Source: Pontibacter akesuensis (GTDB lineage: Bacteria > Bacteroidota > Bacteroidia > Cytophagales > Hymenobacteraceae). From it: a stretch of DNA of 64,000 nt. The translations under genes and the position numbers were made by a program. The stretch covers positions 3,410,001 to 3,474,000 of the forward strand of contig NZ_CP014766.1 in NCBI RefSeq assembly GCF_001611675.1, read 5' to 3'. Shown piece by piece: positions 43,577 to 51,879 of the stretch (the stretch's first letter is position 1; the number at the start of each line of letters is the position of its first letter). The notes under the pieces were generated by a model, which ran no database searches, had not been told where the DNA came from, and saw only the letters and a program-made list of their open reading frames with translations.

Positions 43577-44599
43577 ATGAAAGTAACTATACTAATTGCG
43601 GCTATACTTTGGGCTGCAGGGGCCGCCTATGCTCAGGGTAATGAAGCCTCTATCGAAGTGCACGGGAGCGGAAATGAGGTGACCATTACCCAATCCGGTA
43701 GAGATAACAGAGCGTCCTTTGTTCAGGTGGAAAGTGCCCTGCCGGCAGGCTACGTGGATAACCAGGCAATGATTAGGCAGGCAGGCATTGAAAATACAGC
43801 GCTTCAGAGCCAGGGAGGTTACGCTGTAAGTAACCGACTTGTAGTTGATCAGCAGGGGAACAGGAATGCCGCCACACAGCAGCAAGCTGCTACTACGAAC
43901 AGCAGTTTCTACATCGCCCAGGCTGGAGATGATAACGCAGCAACCCAGGCAGTGTATGAATTTGTCACCAACTCTAATACTTTTATTGTCGAGCAGAGTG
44001 GAGCGGGAAACGTAGCGGCGCAAAGTGCGAATACTTCCGGTAACAGGAGCGAAGTTTACCAAACAGGAAACAAAAATACTGCTGAGCAACAGCAACGGTA
44101 TTTAGGAGGAAATAATGTGGCTGTTATTGAGCAGTTGGGAAGTAACAACATGGCTACTCAGTGGCAGGTGGCTTCTTCTCAGAGCGCCTATGTAAATCAG
44201 GCAGGAAATAATAATATAGCCATACAAGACCAGGGACGGTTTGGCGGCAATGATGCCAGCATAATGCAGTTGGGCTCAGGTAACAGCCACTCGCAGACAC
44301 AGGGGGTATTCGGCAATGTAGCCACTGCCCAGGTAGCAGGTCATAACAACCGGGGCATTCAGCGCCAGACGGGAGAGCGTAACCGGTCAAGTCTTTTGCA
44401 GAGTGGAGACAGCAACAGTGCTGAAGTAACTCAGCAACCATACACGAGCCTGTTTGATGGGAACAACTTTAGCCTGGTTGCGCAGGAGGGAATCAGCAAC
44501 AGCACCGTTGTTTTGCAGCGAGGATCGGATCATCAGAGCACAGTGCAGCAGTTAGGAAGCAACAACACAGCAAACGTCAGCCAATCGTCTGTCAGGTAA
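43577..44599 (+). CDS. Curlin-repeat amyloid-like protein (CsgA/CsgB-like), orphan
   Basis: 340 aa from ATG 43577. Signal peptide to YAQ (about residue 20). The rest is a chain of curlin repeats of the form IxQxGxxNxAxxxQ: ITQSGRDNRASFVQ, IRQAGIENTALQSQ, VDQQGNRNAATQQQ, IAQAGDDNAATQ, VEQSGAGNVAAQ, VYQTGNKNTAEQQQ, IEQLGSNNMATQ, VNQAGNNNIAIQDQ, IMQLGSGNSHSQTQ, LLQSGDSNSAEVTQ, VQQLGSNNTANVSQ and weaker ones. That is at least 11 repeats, against 5 in E. coli CsgA, many with longer inserts between strands. This predicts a secreted functional amyloid. csgC/E/F/G partners are not in this window. It is flanked by its own terminator. Confidence 0.85.
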   Translation: MKVTILIAAILWAAGAAYAQGNEASIEVHGSGNEVTITQSGRDNRASFVQVESALPAGYVDNQAMIRQAGIENTALQSQGGYAVSNRLVVDQQGNRNAATQQQAATTNSSFYIAQAGDDNAATQAVYEFVTNSNTFIVEQSGAGNVAAQSANTSGNRSEVYQTGNKNTAEQQQRYLGGNNVAVIEQLGSNNMATQWQVASSQSAYVNQAGNNNIAIQDQGRFGGNDASIMQLGSGNSHSQTQGVFGNVATAQVAGHNNRGIQRQTGERNRSSLLQSGDSNSAEVTQQPYTSLFDGNNFSLVAQEGISNSTVVLQRGSDHQSTVQQLGSNNTANVSQSSVR

Positions 44600-44638
44600 A
44601 GGTTGCCGGAGAATTTAGTTGACTGCCGCAGAAAATAT

Positions 44639-44689
44639 ACAGCAGAGGCCCAGCCATACTTGTTCGCTGGGCCTCTGCTGTACTTTTTG
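44639..44689 (+). terminator. Strong terminator of the curlin gene
   Basis: The 16-bp perfect stem 44639-44654 / 44666-44681 (ACAGCAGAGGCCCAGC and partner) has an 11-base loop, followed by ACTTTTTG. Because the arms are symmetrical it may also stop minus-strand transcription from the methyltransferase. Confidence 0.85.
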
Positions 44690-44756
44690 ATGCCTTTGCA
44701 GGAGCAAACGCATGGTTTATACTTTCCTCAGCAGCTGTTAAAAATGGTCGAATAGC

Positions 44757-45608
44757 TTATTTAGAAAAAAGCGGAAGAGTAGATTCTGTAGCTGGCTTCT
44801 TCTGGAGCGTTTCCTTGATGCGGGCCTCGCACACTTTGATATAGTCCGTCGCCTGCACTTTGTGTAGCAGCACGTCCTCGTTCTTCTCTATCCCGATAAA
44901 GCTCCTGTCTTCCTGCACGGCTGCAACCAGAAAACTACCGCTTCCGCAGGCATTGTCCAGCACCACATCACCGGGTTTGGTAAAGGTTCGGATGAGGTAG
45001 CGCCCAAGCTCCACGGGCTTTTGCGTGGGGTGCACCACCGGCCCTTCCGCCTCAGCGGTCTTCACGTACACGTAATCGTCGGCTTCCTGCTCTTCCACAA
45101 ACAGAATATCGTTCGGGTAGCGCTCGCCGCTGCTTTTCACATGGCTGGGCTTAAAGTCGCCGTAGCTGCCGGTGAACTGATCTTTGCGCACCCCTTTGTC
45201 GTAAGGCTCGCCGGGTGTCATTTGGGGGTTGTATACCGGCTGCTTTTTATAGAACACACAGATGTCCTCATGTTTCCTGAGAGGCTGCTTTTTGGCGTTT
45301 AGAAAATTAGTGGGCTTTGATTTGATCCAGACAATCTTATACTTGAACAGCTTCTCCCTGCTCATGATCAGCCTGGCCGTGAACACACCTTGTGAGGTGA
45401 GTACAATGGCTCCGTTGTCTTTGATGATGCGCTCGTACTGAGCCCACAGCGCCTCCAGGTCTATCACCGAGTCCCATTTATTCTGAGTGGTGCCGTAGGG
45501 CAGATCGCACAGCACCATGTCGATGCTTTTGGCAGGGAAATCCTGCATCACATCCAGGCAATCGCCTTGTATAACGCGGTTCCGATAGGCTTCTAGTCCA
45601 CTTTTCAT
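44757..45608 (-). CDS. Site-specific DNA methyltransferase, beta class (probably N6-adenine)
   Basis: 283 aa. Motif IV DLPYG (35-39) lies near the N-terminus after VIQGDCLDVMQDFPAKSIDM, while the AdoMet-binding motif I, VVLDNACGSGSFLVAA (D218-G224), lies near the C-terminus behind HPTQKPVELGRYLIRTF. This order defines the beta class; DLPY points to adenine-N6 methylation. The segment between (about 100-190) is the target-recognition region. The gene follows, on the same strand and 219 bases later, a protein with nuclease motifs, so the two look like a restriction-modification pair. A solitary regulatory or phage-derived methyltransferase is the alternative. Confidence 0.9.
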   Translation of the reverse strand: MKSGLEAYRNRVIQGDCLDVMQDFPAKSIDMVLCDLPYGTTQNKWDSVIDLEALWAQYERIIKDNGAIVLTSQGVFTARLIMSREKLFKYKIVWIKSKPTNFLNAKKQPLRKHEDICVFYKKQPVYNPQMTPGEPYDKGVRKDQFTGSYGDFKPSHVKSSGERYPNDILFVEEQEADDYVYVKTAEAEGPVVHPTQKPVELGRYLIRTFTKPGDVVLDNACGSGSFLVAAVQEDRSFIGIEKNEDVLLHKVQATDYIKVCEARIKETLQKKPATESTLPLFSK

Positions 45609-45704
45609 CTGTTTTCTCTAACTCCTTTTATACCTTGTAGATCTTTAGGGGCTCATTTAAGATTCCGCTGCAAGATGAATTCAATGCAGCCATACTTGCA
45701 CAAG

Positions 45705-45776
45705 CTAACTTCTGCATAAGCTCTAAAGTTAGGCCATTCTGCAGAAAGATACCCGCTGGCGTACGCACTTTCTGCA
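45705..45776 (-). promoter_or_regulatory. TTCTGCA repeats and hairpin ahead of the methyltransferase
   Basis: TTCTGCA occurs at 45710-45716, 45737-45743 (within the perfect palindrome TTCTGCAGAA, 45737-45746) and 45770-45776. CTAACTT (45705-45711) can also pair with AAGTTAG (45726-45732). The group lies in the gap between the nuclease and methyltransferase genes, where controller or methyltransferase-autoregulatory sites are often found. Confidence 0.5.
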
Positions 45777-45827
45777 ATAAATTAGCAGACTGGTACTCAA
45801 CTTAACAGGGTTTAAATAGAGCCGCAG

Positions 45828-47375
45828 CTATACTTTAACGGCTATACTTCGAAGACGCGTGATTGCGTGCAGCTCCTTGTTCTGCACTTCGTAGTTGTCT
45901 TGCCGGAAACAGAAGGAGCTGCCGTCTGCGCGGGTGCGCTTGGTGCCGGCCGCATAAAATCTACCGCGTGTGGCAAGTTCCTGCTTCGGAATCCAGCCAC
46001 AGAGCTCTAGTATGTTTGCCGTGGCATGGTAGCTGCAAAACACAAGCAGGTCGGCCCGGTGCCCTTCCTGCAGCATGTAGAAGTTATTGACGTATTCCGG
46101 CTTCACGAAGCTTTTGCGCTCCATGGTTTTCACATCTATCCGGTGGTTGCGAAACAGAATATCAAATCCGCCGTCAAAGCCGTCAGTTTTCTTGTCGAGG
46201 TCCGGCAGGTTGCCGTGCAGGTACGCGTGCGTTAACAACTCACCGAGCAGTCCCACCTGCTGCTTCCGCTTGTCCCCGTCCTCCACCCCCCGGTTACCAA
46301 GGTTATGGCACTTGAGGTATTCCTCGATTTTAAGGAGCAGTTTCTCAGGTACCGCTATCCTGACAGCCTCAGCCGTTCCGTTTATTGCATGTTTGTAAAG
46401 CACGTCTTTCAGCAGACTGATGGTATCGCTGAAAGCTTCAGGGGCTGCTGCTTGGGGGAGCGTGAAGTTTACTTTTGTCTTGGTAGCCAAAGAACCCGAG
46501 TGGCCCTGAAGTAATTCTATCACGCCTTCTGTAGTACCGGGAGCGGTTGGGTAATACAGCACGAGAAGAGGAACGTCTTCCCCCAGCATGGTGCTAAGGT
46601 ATTCTTTCAAGATAGCAAGCCGGTTGTACTTTCTGCCGTCTGGCTGGGGGTAGTAGTTCGCAAGGCACTGGGCTTGGATAGGCGTTGCCAAAGAGTGTTT
46701 CTTGAATTCCAGCAGCGCCTTGGGCTGATTGGCTTCATCCAGGAGCACGAGGTCCACATCGCCGGGGTACAGCGTGTCAGTTCCGGCCAGGAAGCACTCG
46801 AGGTTGGAGGTGCCAAAGCCAAGGCCTTTATTCCCCAGCCTCACAGAGCCGCCGGAATGTGCTTTGATCAGCTGCCGAAAGGCCTCTAAGTGTATTACAG
46901 CGGGGTTCAGCGAGAGACTACGGGCACTGATTCCCGTAACATCAACTAAAAGAATTTCACTTTTCTGATTCTGCCAATCAAAGTCATCGCGGAAAATGAC
47001 CAGCTGCAGCTGAAGCTCAAATGCAGCGGCAAAAGCCAACACCCGGTCGAGGTAAGCTGCATCGAACTCCCGGCGTACGTTAGCCTCCAGGTTGCAACTG
47101 AACTGCTGGTAAGTAGCGGGCGGAAGCAGCGTTCGCTTGATCCAGATAGCCGGACTAACGTGCGGGGAATTACTGCTCCAGTTGATAAAAAAGTCGAAGG
47201 TGATGCCGTAGAGGCCGTGGGGGTGCAGCGCCTCATTCGATAGCCATACTTCCGGGCCACCGCAGGTTGGGTGCGCCTTCGGTAAAATGGTTCTGTCACC
47301 ACATTTCGCTAAGTATGGTTTGTGCAGCATAAGTTGTTGCGTTTTGCGTACAACAGAGTCTACTAAAGTCAGCAA
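45828..47375 (-). CDS. Putative restriction endonuclease with two PD-(D/E)XK-like sites
   Basis: 515 aa (a start at Met16, 47330, is possible). Not recognised as a named enzyme. Two nuclease-like active sites are visible. The first is YPGDVDLVLLDEANQPKALLEFKKH (Asp206/Asp208, then Glu223-x-Lys225). The second is GLLGELLTHAYL (Glu379), DGFDGGFDILFRNHRIDVKT (Asp405, Asp414-x-Lys416), followed by RADLLVFCSYH and LELCGWIPKQEL, typical of PD-(D/E)XK proteins of phage and restriction origin. The first 190 residues look like a substrate- or partner-binding region. Two such sites in one chain are unusual. With the methyltransferase next door it is most simply a restriction enzyme; a defence nuclease or Holliday-type nuclease are alternatives. 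Confidence 0.65.
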   Translation of the reverse strand: MLTLVDSVVRKTQQLMLHKPYLAKCGDRTILPKAHPTCGGPEVWLSNEALHPHGLYGITFDFFINWSSNSPHVSPAIWIKRTLLPPATYQQFSCNLEANVRREFDAAYLDRVLAFAAAFELQLQLVIFRDDFDWQNQKSEILLVDVTGISARSLSLNPAVIHLEAFRQLIKAHSGGSVRLGNKGLGFGTSNLECFLAGTDTLYPGDVDLVLLDEANQPKALLEFKKHSLATPIQAQCLANYYPQPDGRKYNRLAILKEYLSTMLGEDVPLLVLYYPTAPGTTEGVIELLQGHSGSLATKTKVNFTLPQAAAPEAFSDTISLLKDVLYKHAINGTAEAVRIAVPEKLLLKIEEYLKCHNLGNRGVEDGDKRKQQVGLLGELLTHAYLHGNLPDLDKKTDGFDGGFDILFRNHRIDVKTMERKSFVKPEYVNNFYMLQEGHRADLLVFCSYHATANILELCGWIPKQELATRGRFYAAGTKRTRADGSSFCFRQDNYEVQNKELHAITRLRSIAVKV

Positions 47376-47573
47376 GGCTTAGTGTTACTTTACTTGCTCT
47401 CAACTATTTGCCTTGCATACGGATGCCTGTTTTTTAGTTTGCAAAAACCCTCTAAGTGTGCTCAGTCGTCACTTTTTAAAGGAAAAGTATGTCATTAGGA
47501 GAGGCAACCCCCGGTGTAGCAGGTTAAGGGGAAAGTGTGACTTTAAAGCACTTCAAAACAGGTAGAAACAGAA
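47376..47573. other. Spacer upstream of the putative restriction enzyme
   Basis: No gene. Contains one AAAGTATG motif. Together with the terminator at 47574-47641 it fills the 306 bases before the DUF4397 gene. Confidence 0.4.
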
Positions 47574-47641
47574 AAGCGCTGCAAACATCACCGTCAGAAA
47601 GAGCTTCTGTCCGATAATGTCTGCAGCGCTTCAGCAAGTGA
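47574..47641 (-). terminator. Terminator of the DUF4397 gene
   Basis: AAGCGCTGCA (47574-47583) pairs with TGCAGCGCTT (47632-47641), and CAGAA/TTCTG pairs inside the loop. On the minus strand the stem is followed by TTCTG. The long loop makes the call moderate. Confidence 0.55.
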
Positions 47642-47681
47642 ACGTGGCGTTACAGATAATCTTCTACAGCACGTGCCCTGG

Positions 47682-48401
47682 CTATAGGTTACGGATTAAC
47701 TGGGCGTGCAAGGTATTGGCGTTTCCGGAGGGTGGAGTTTTGAACCCACGGATGATCAGGGTGTAGTTGGCACCCGCAGCGAAGGTGGCATTAGTTACCG
47801 TTACCAGTGTCTCCCCGGTATCGGCTGACTTTATCTCCAGGTTATACTTGCTAGCATCCACAGGCATGAAGGAAGTGATCTCCTTAAACGCCAGGTCGGA
47901 GGTCAGCACATTGCCAGCCGTTCCCGTGGTTGTAATGTCAAGGGGAGCGGCGTCCGGAGAGAGGTGCACCACGCGTATACCCGCTTTGCCAGCGGCAAGC
48001 TGCGGTATCACGTCCTGCACCGCAAGGAGCTCCAGATCGTCAAGCTTGTTGATGGCAAACACAGAATAGGCCTTTCCGTCTTCAAATGTAAGGGTGGAGT
48101 CTACAAAAGCGTCAGCCGCGTTCACGGATGTAAACTTAATGCCGTAGCTGTCCGGTTTAAAAGGCAGGTAACCTGTGTAACTGGTGTACTTGAAAGGCTG
48201 CCGGTTCAGTAACTGGTTATCGATGTAGATGTCGAAGTCAGGGGCATCCGGGGAACCATGATAGAGTGAAAAATATGTTGTCGGCGTTGGTTCAGGCGTT
48301 TCCACGTCGTTGTCGAGGCACCCAGTCAGCGAAAATGAAATAACACTGAAAAGCAACAGAGTAACTTTGCCTGCAAATGATTTACTGAAAAGGCTGTGCA
48401 T
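47682..48401 (-). CDS. DUF4397 lipoprotein
   Basis: 239 aa from ATG 48401; the 34 additional in-frame codons upstream lack a signal sequence. The lipobox LTGC is followed by an acidic linker. The body is two repeats of a DUF4397 beta-sandwich: SLYHGSPDAPDFDIYIDNQL with YTGYLPFKPDSYGIKF, and IRVVHLSPDAAPLDITTTG with FMPVDASKYNLEIKSADTGE, each followed by a strand pair (YSVFAINKLDD, YTLIIRGFK). DUF4397 proteins are exported, of unknown role, and common in Bacteroidota. Monocistronic. Confidence 0.88.
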   Translation of the reverse strand: MHSLFSKSFAGKVTLLLFSVISFSLTGCLDNDVETPEPTPTTYFSLYHGSPDAPDFDIYIDNQLLNRQPFKYTSYTGYLPFKPDSYGIKFTSVNAADAFVDSTLTFEDGKAYSVFAINKLDDLELLAVQDVIPQLAAGKAGIRVVHLSPDAAPLDITTTGTAGNVLTSDLAFKEITSFMPVDASKYNLEIKSADTGETLVTVTNATFAAGANYTLIIRGFKTPPSGNANTLHAQLIRNL

Positions 48402-48642
48402 AAAAGAACTGAAAATAGAATGTTGTTGAATAGATGATTCGTAGCTGTCAAAAAGCGGGCACACGCTACAGGCAAGACCCGCAAGTGAGTCACCGGGTTG
48501 CAAGGTACGCGTTGTGGCGCAAATTTAAATTGGCGTAGAAAGATTCTTCCGGAAGCATGCTATACTTCCTACCTTTACCTGTTGCAGCCTGAGCGCTGCT
48601 TTTTGATGGTATGCCATACTTGTTTGGCGCAAATTAGATACG

Positions 48643-49587
48643 ATGAATTACTTTTCACACAATCCCCTGAACCGCTTTGCAGAGATAAGGGCAGATGCTA
48701 GCCAAATAGCGCAACTGTGGGAGAATAACCGGGCGCGTGTGCTGGTGGTGCTGGATAACCTGAGCCTGCTCACCGCCGATGCAAAAGCCACAGCCATGCT
48801 TCCACGTGCTGCAGCAGCGGACTTGCTGCAGGCAGCGGTGGTGCGGGTATACCTGGGGTCGGAGGGGGAGGTGCCCTACTTTGCCCTTGGCTTTGCGAAG
48901 GAGCAGGAAAATGAAATAGCTGCATATCTTCCGAGTGGCCATGCCTGGCACGACCTGCGGCAGGTAGCACTGCAGCTTCCGAAGGAGCAGGGCGCGCTGC
49001 TGGCTTATGCGCGCGGCATGGTGCACTGGCACCTGCACCACCGCTATTGCGCCAACTGCGCCAGCCCCACCACCAGCGAGCAGGCGGGGCATGTGCGTTA
49101 CTGTACTAACCCCGCCTGCAAACGGCATCACTTCCCGCGCACCGACACGGCTGTGATCGTGCTGATTTCAGAGGGCGATACGTGTTTGCTGGGGCGCCAG
49201 CAAGTATGGCCAGAGGGTCTATATGCGGTGGTGGCCGGTTTCCTGGAGCCGGGCGAGACGCTGGAGCAGGCGGTTGCCCGCGAGGCCATGGAGGAGACGG
49301 GCGTAACGCTGCAGCGCATTAGCTACCACTCCTCACAGCCCTGGCCTTTCCCGGGCTCCATCATGGTGGGCTTTGAGGCCCTTGCCGCTAACCGCACCAT
49401 ACAGGTAGACCACGTGGAAATGGAAGATGCGCGCTGGTTTACGCGGGACGAGATCGTAGCCGGTCTGCAGGACAACACCCTGCGCATGCCGCCCCAATTC
49501 TCCATTGCCTTCCGCCTCATCCGGGATTGGTTCAACGCTGCGGGCAAGTATAAACTGGAGGATCTGGTAGCGGCGGCATCTGCATAA
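48643..49587 (+). CDS. nudC: NAD(+) diphosphatase (NADH pyrophosphatase)
   Basis: 314 aa. The enzyme hydrolyses NADH/NAD+ to NMN(H) and AMP and, in bacteria, removes NAD caps from RNA. A zinc ribbon (YCANCASPTTSEQAGHVRYC, TNPAC) precedes the Nudix domain. The Nudix box GFLEPGETLEQAVAREAMEE with TGV is complete, and SQPWPFPGS, the mark of the NADH pyrophosphatase subfamily, follows it. The length is longer than E. coli NudC (257 aa) because of the N-terminal domain, as in eukaryotic and many other bacterial members. TACCTTTA about 70 bases upstream may be a -7 box. Confidence 0.95.
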   Translation: MNYFSHNPLNRFAEIRADASQIAQLWENNRARVLVVLDNLSLLTADAKATAMLPRAAAADLLQAAVVRVYLGSEGEVPYFALGFAKEQENEIAAYLPSGHAWHDLRQVALQLPKEQGALLAYARGMVHWHLHHRYCANCASPTTSEQAGHVRYCTNPACKRHHFPRTDTAVIVLISEGDTCLLGRQQVWPEGLYAVVAGFLEPGETLEQAVAREAMEETGVTLQRISYHSSQPWPFPGSIMVGFEALAANRTIQVDHVEMEDARWFTRDEIVAGLQDNTLRMPPQFSIAFRLIRDWFNAAGKYKLEDLVAAASA

Positions 49588-49616
49588 AAAGAAACACAGT
49601 GCTATGGCATGCTGGC

Positions 49617-49674
49617 GTATAAAGTATAAATGCCCTGATTGCTGATCTGCCTACAGAGCATTTATACTTTATAC
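49617..49674. terminator. Bidirectional terminator containing AAGTATAA motifs
   Basis: The 17-bp perfect arms 49617-49633 and 49658-49674 (GTATAAAGTATAAATGC and partner) enclose a 24-base loop between the convergent nudC and cytochrome c genes. Confidence 0.7.
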
Positions 49675-49688
49675 TTGTTACGTACGTG

Positions 49689-50099
49689 CTAGTGCTGCAC
49701 AGGGCAATCGCTTAGTAACTGCTCCACCTCCTCAAAAGTGTAGCGCTTGTTGTTGTTACCGTAATTGGTTTGGATGTAGTTGAGCAGGTTCGTGATCTGG
49801 TCCTCCCGCAAATCCACACCGGGCATTTCCTTGTTGTATTCTTTCCCGTTCACTACCATGGGGCCTGCTATGCCATGGCGGATAAGGCAGGGCAGCTGGT
49901 CGCGGTGGTTTTCGAGGTAATCAGCCTTGGCGATGGGCGGGATCAGGCCACGAAGGCCACTGCCATCCTCCAGGTGGCAGCTCTGGCACTGCTGCACGTA
50001 AAGGCGCTTGCCCTCATCCTGCTTTTCGGTGAAGCACTGAGTCAGGGTAGTCAGGGCAAAGGCCCCCAGGGCCAGCGCCGTCAGCCTATTTTTTCTCAT
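49689..50099 (-). CDS. Cytochrome c lipoprotein
   Basis: 136 aa. Signal peptide with lipobox LTQC (Cys22), so it is anchored to the periplasmic side of a membrane. Heme c site CQSCH at 38-42; the distal Met is probably in KEYNKEMPGVDL. One heme, class I cytochrome fold (VQQCQSCHLEDGSG, ITNLLNYIQTNYG). It overlaps the upstream SCO1 gene by 14 bases and is last in the three-gene operon. It likely carries electrons to a terminal oxidase. Confidence 0.92.
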   Translation of the reverse strand: MRKNRLTALALGAFALTTLTQCFTEKQDEGKRLYVQQCQSCHLEDGSGLRGLIPPIAKADYLENHRDQLPCLIRHGIAGPMVVNGKEYNKEMPGVDLREDQITNLLNYIQTNYGNNNKRYTFEEVEQLLSDCPVQH

Positions 50100-50772
50100 T
50101 CTTTTTCTCGTTCAGCAGCACCTTGATATCCGCTATCAACCTGTCCACATCTTCGGCTTCGGTGCCGTTATAATTGCCCCGGATGTGGCGGTCGCCATCC
50201 ACAAGTATAAAGTCGCCTCCGTGCGTAAACCCTCCTTCGGCGCCTGCGTCCTGCTGGGCGGCCACCAGGTATTGCGAAGCGATGTCGTAAATGCTGTCAC
50301 GCTCGCCGGTTACCAGGTGCCATTTCTCTGTTTCGATGCCCAACCGGTCCGCATAGTCGCGGAGTACGGCTACTGTGTCATGCTGAGGGTCGATGGAGTG
50401 GGAGAGGAGCACCACCTGCGGGTTGTCTTTGTAGGTTTCGTACACGCGCAGCATCTGGCTCTTCATTTTAGGGCAGATGCTCGGGCAGGAGGTGAAGAAG
50501 AAATCCGACACATAAATCTTACCGGCCACCGTTTCCTCGGTTACCCGTTGGCTGTCCTGGTTGATGAAGGCGAAGGCAGGCACCTGGTGGTAAATAGTGT
50601 CGGTTACCGTCTGGCCGTTTACCGTACGCTCCACGGCTTCGCGCTCCCCGTAAATAGGAAGCGTTTTGTTTTCGGCAGCGCCACTGCCGCAGCTGTAAAA
50701 CATGGAGGAGACCAGCGCCATCGCAGCGACGCCAAGGCCATGCCTTAAGCTAAACTTATTTCGGTTGTTCAT
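50086..50772 (-). CDS. SCO1/SenC-family copper chaperone
   Basis: 228 aa. Lipobox FYSC (Cys28). Thioredoxin fold with copper site TSCPSICPKM (Cys96, Cys100) and the distal His184 in GGFTHGGDF; all three ligands are present. SCO proteins deliver Cu to the CuA centre of cytochrome oxidase or act as thiol reductants. Overlaps with genes on both sides (17 bases upstream, 14 downstream) show tight translation coupling in the operon coiled-coil lipoprotein - SCO1 - cytochrome c. Confidence 0.94.
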   Translation of the reverse strand: MNNRNKFSLRHGLGVAAMALVSSMFYSCGSGAAENKTLPIYGEREAVERTVNGQTVTDTIYHQVPAFAFINQDSQRVTEETVAGKIYVSDFFFTSCPSICPKMKSQMLRVYETYKDNPQVVLLSHSIDPQHDTVAVLRDYADRLGIETEKWHLVTGERDSIYDIASQYLVAAQQDAGAEGGFTHGGDFILVDGDRHIRGNYNGTEAEDVDRLIADIKVLLNEKKNEKK

Positions 50773-51193
50773 ACTTCTGGGCGGTTATATGGGCAGCCTG
50801 TATGGTGCTGTCCATTAGTGTTTGTACGCGTTCAATCTTAACCAGCTCCTGCTGCAGGTAGGTCATAGCCTCGGTGTGCTGCAGCGAGTCCGGCGCTTCG
50901 TACTGGCGCATCCACTGCATCATCTCCTCATCAGCTTTGTTCAGCGAATTGATTTCTTGCTGCAGCACCAGCAGGTCGGTGCTATCGGCCTGTTGCGTCT
51001 GCAGCGTATCGTGCAGCGAGCGCAGCTGGCGGCGGAGCTTAATAATGTCTCCCATCTTCTCCATAGCTGTATCGTGGATGGCCAGTACCTGTGTTTCCAG
51101 CGTGGCCTTCACATCGGCAGTCTCTGTCGCATCGGTGTTACAGGCAAACAGCAGCGCAAGGGGCAAGTATAAAAGCAGGAGATATTTTTTCAT
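50756..51193 (-). CDS. Coiled-coil lipoprotein, first in the SCO1 operon
   Basis: 145 aa. Signal peptide with lipobox LFAC, then an almost all-helical mature chain with heptad patterning (MGDIIKLRRQLRSLHDTLQT, LQQEINSLNKADEEMMQWMR, TYLQQELVKIERVQTLMDS). No enzyme motif. Such proteins are often mis-annotated as viral A-type inclusion proteins. It overlaps the SCO1 gene by 17 bases. It may be a periplasmic scaffold for the copper/cytochrome proteins, but that is only suggested by the operon. Confidence 0.8.
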   Translation of the reverse strand: MKKYLLLLYLPLALLFACNTDATETADVKATLETQVLAIHDTAMEKMGDIIKLRRQLRSLHDTLQTQQADSTDLLVLQQEINSLNKADEEMMQWMRQYEAPDSLQHTEAMTYLQQELVKIERVQTLMDSTIQAAHITAQKYEQPK

Positions 51194-51434
51194 GGGTCAC
51201 TTCTGATATAAAAGGATTTGCAGGGCAAAAAAGTTTAGTTTCCCTGTGGCAAAGCCGCGCACCTGTACCTTAAAGTTACCGGTACTTGCTTTATATCACG
51301 GGGCTTCTGTCGCGGAATAGCGGCCATGGCAAAACTCCTGCAAAGGTATGGCTACCCACTGGCAAGAACAAGTATAAACACCAGCTGTTTCGGTGCGAAG
51401 GGAGTATGGCAATTTAACGTGCCGCTACAGCAAA

Positions 51435-51866
51435 CTATACCCGGCGGTCGTACACTTTCTGCTCCTTTGTTTGAGTGAACCCGATCTTCTGATAGAACTG
51501 GTGCGTTTCGAGGCGCAGCGTGTTTGTCCTGACCCTGACATTGCGCACGTTATGCGTTTGCGCCCATGCAATTGCATTCTGAACCAATAGCTTTCCGGTT
51601 CCTGCGCCTCTGATGTTCGCGTCTACTACCAGCCCTCCAATCTCCACAAAAGCAGCGGACTCCAGGCGCGTGGCGTAAAAAGCGTGCACCCATCCAACGA
51701 CAAGATCATCGGAAACAGCAACGAACACAGCATCCGTTTTGCTGTCGGCAAGCACTTTGAGCCGTGCCGCCGTCTCAGACACGGTGGCTTCGTAGCCCAA
51801 CTGCTTTGAGAGGCTGCAGATAGCGTTTGCGTCTATTGGGGCGGCGTTTCGTACCGTAATGTTCAT
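51435..51866 (-). CDS. GNAT-family N-acetyltransferase
   Basis: 143 aa. The acetyl-CoA-binding motif A is VEIGGLVVDANIRGAGTGKL with the R-G-A-G-T-G loop, followed by VQNAIAWAQTHNVRNVRVRT and NTLRLETHQFYQKIGFTQTK, the standard motif B. Starts ITVRNAAPIDANAICSLSKQ, as in many small-molecule or antibiotic-resistance-like acetyltransferases. The substrate is unknown. It lies 13 bases after the next upstream minus-strand gene, so the two are probably co-transcribed. Confidence 0.92.
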   Translation of the reverse strand: MNITVRNAAPIDANAICSLSKQLGYEATVSETAARLKVLADSKTDAVFVAVSDDLVVGWVHAFYATRLESAAFVEIGGLVVDANIRGAGTGKLLVQNAIAWAQTHNVRNVRVRTNTLRLETHQFYQKIGFTQTKEQKVYDRRV

Positions 51867-51879
51867 GATTCTTGACAGA

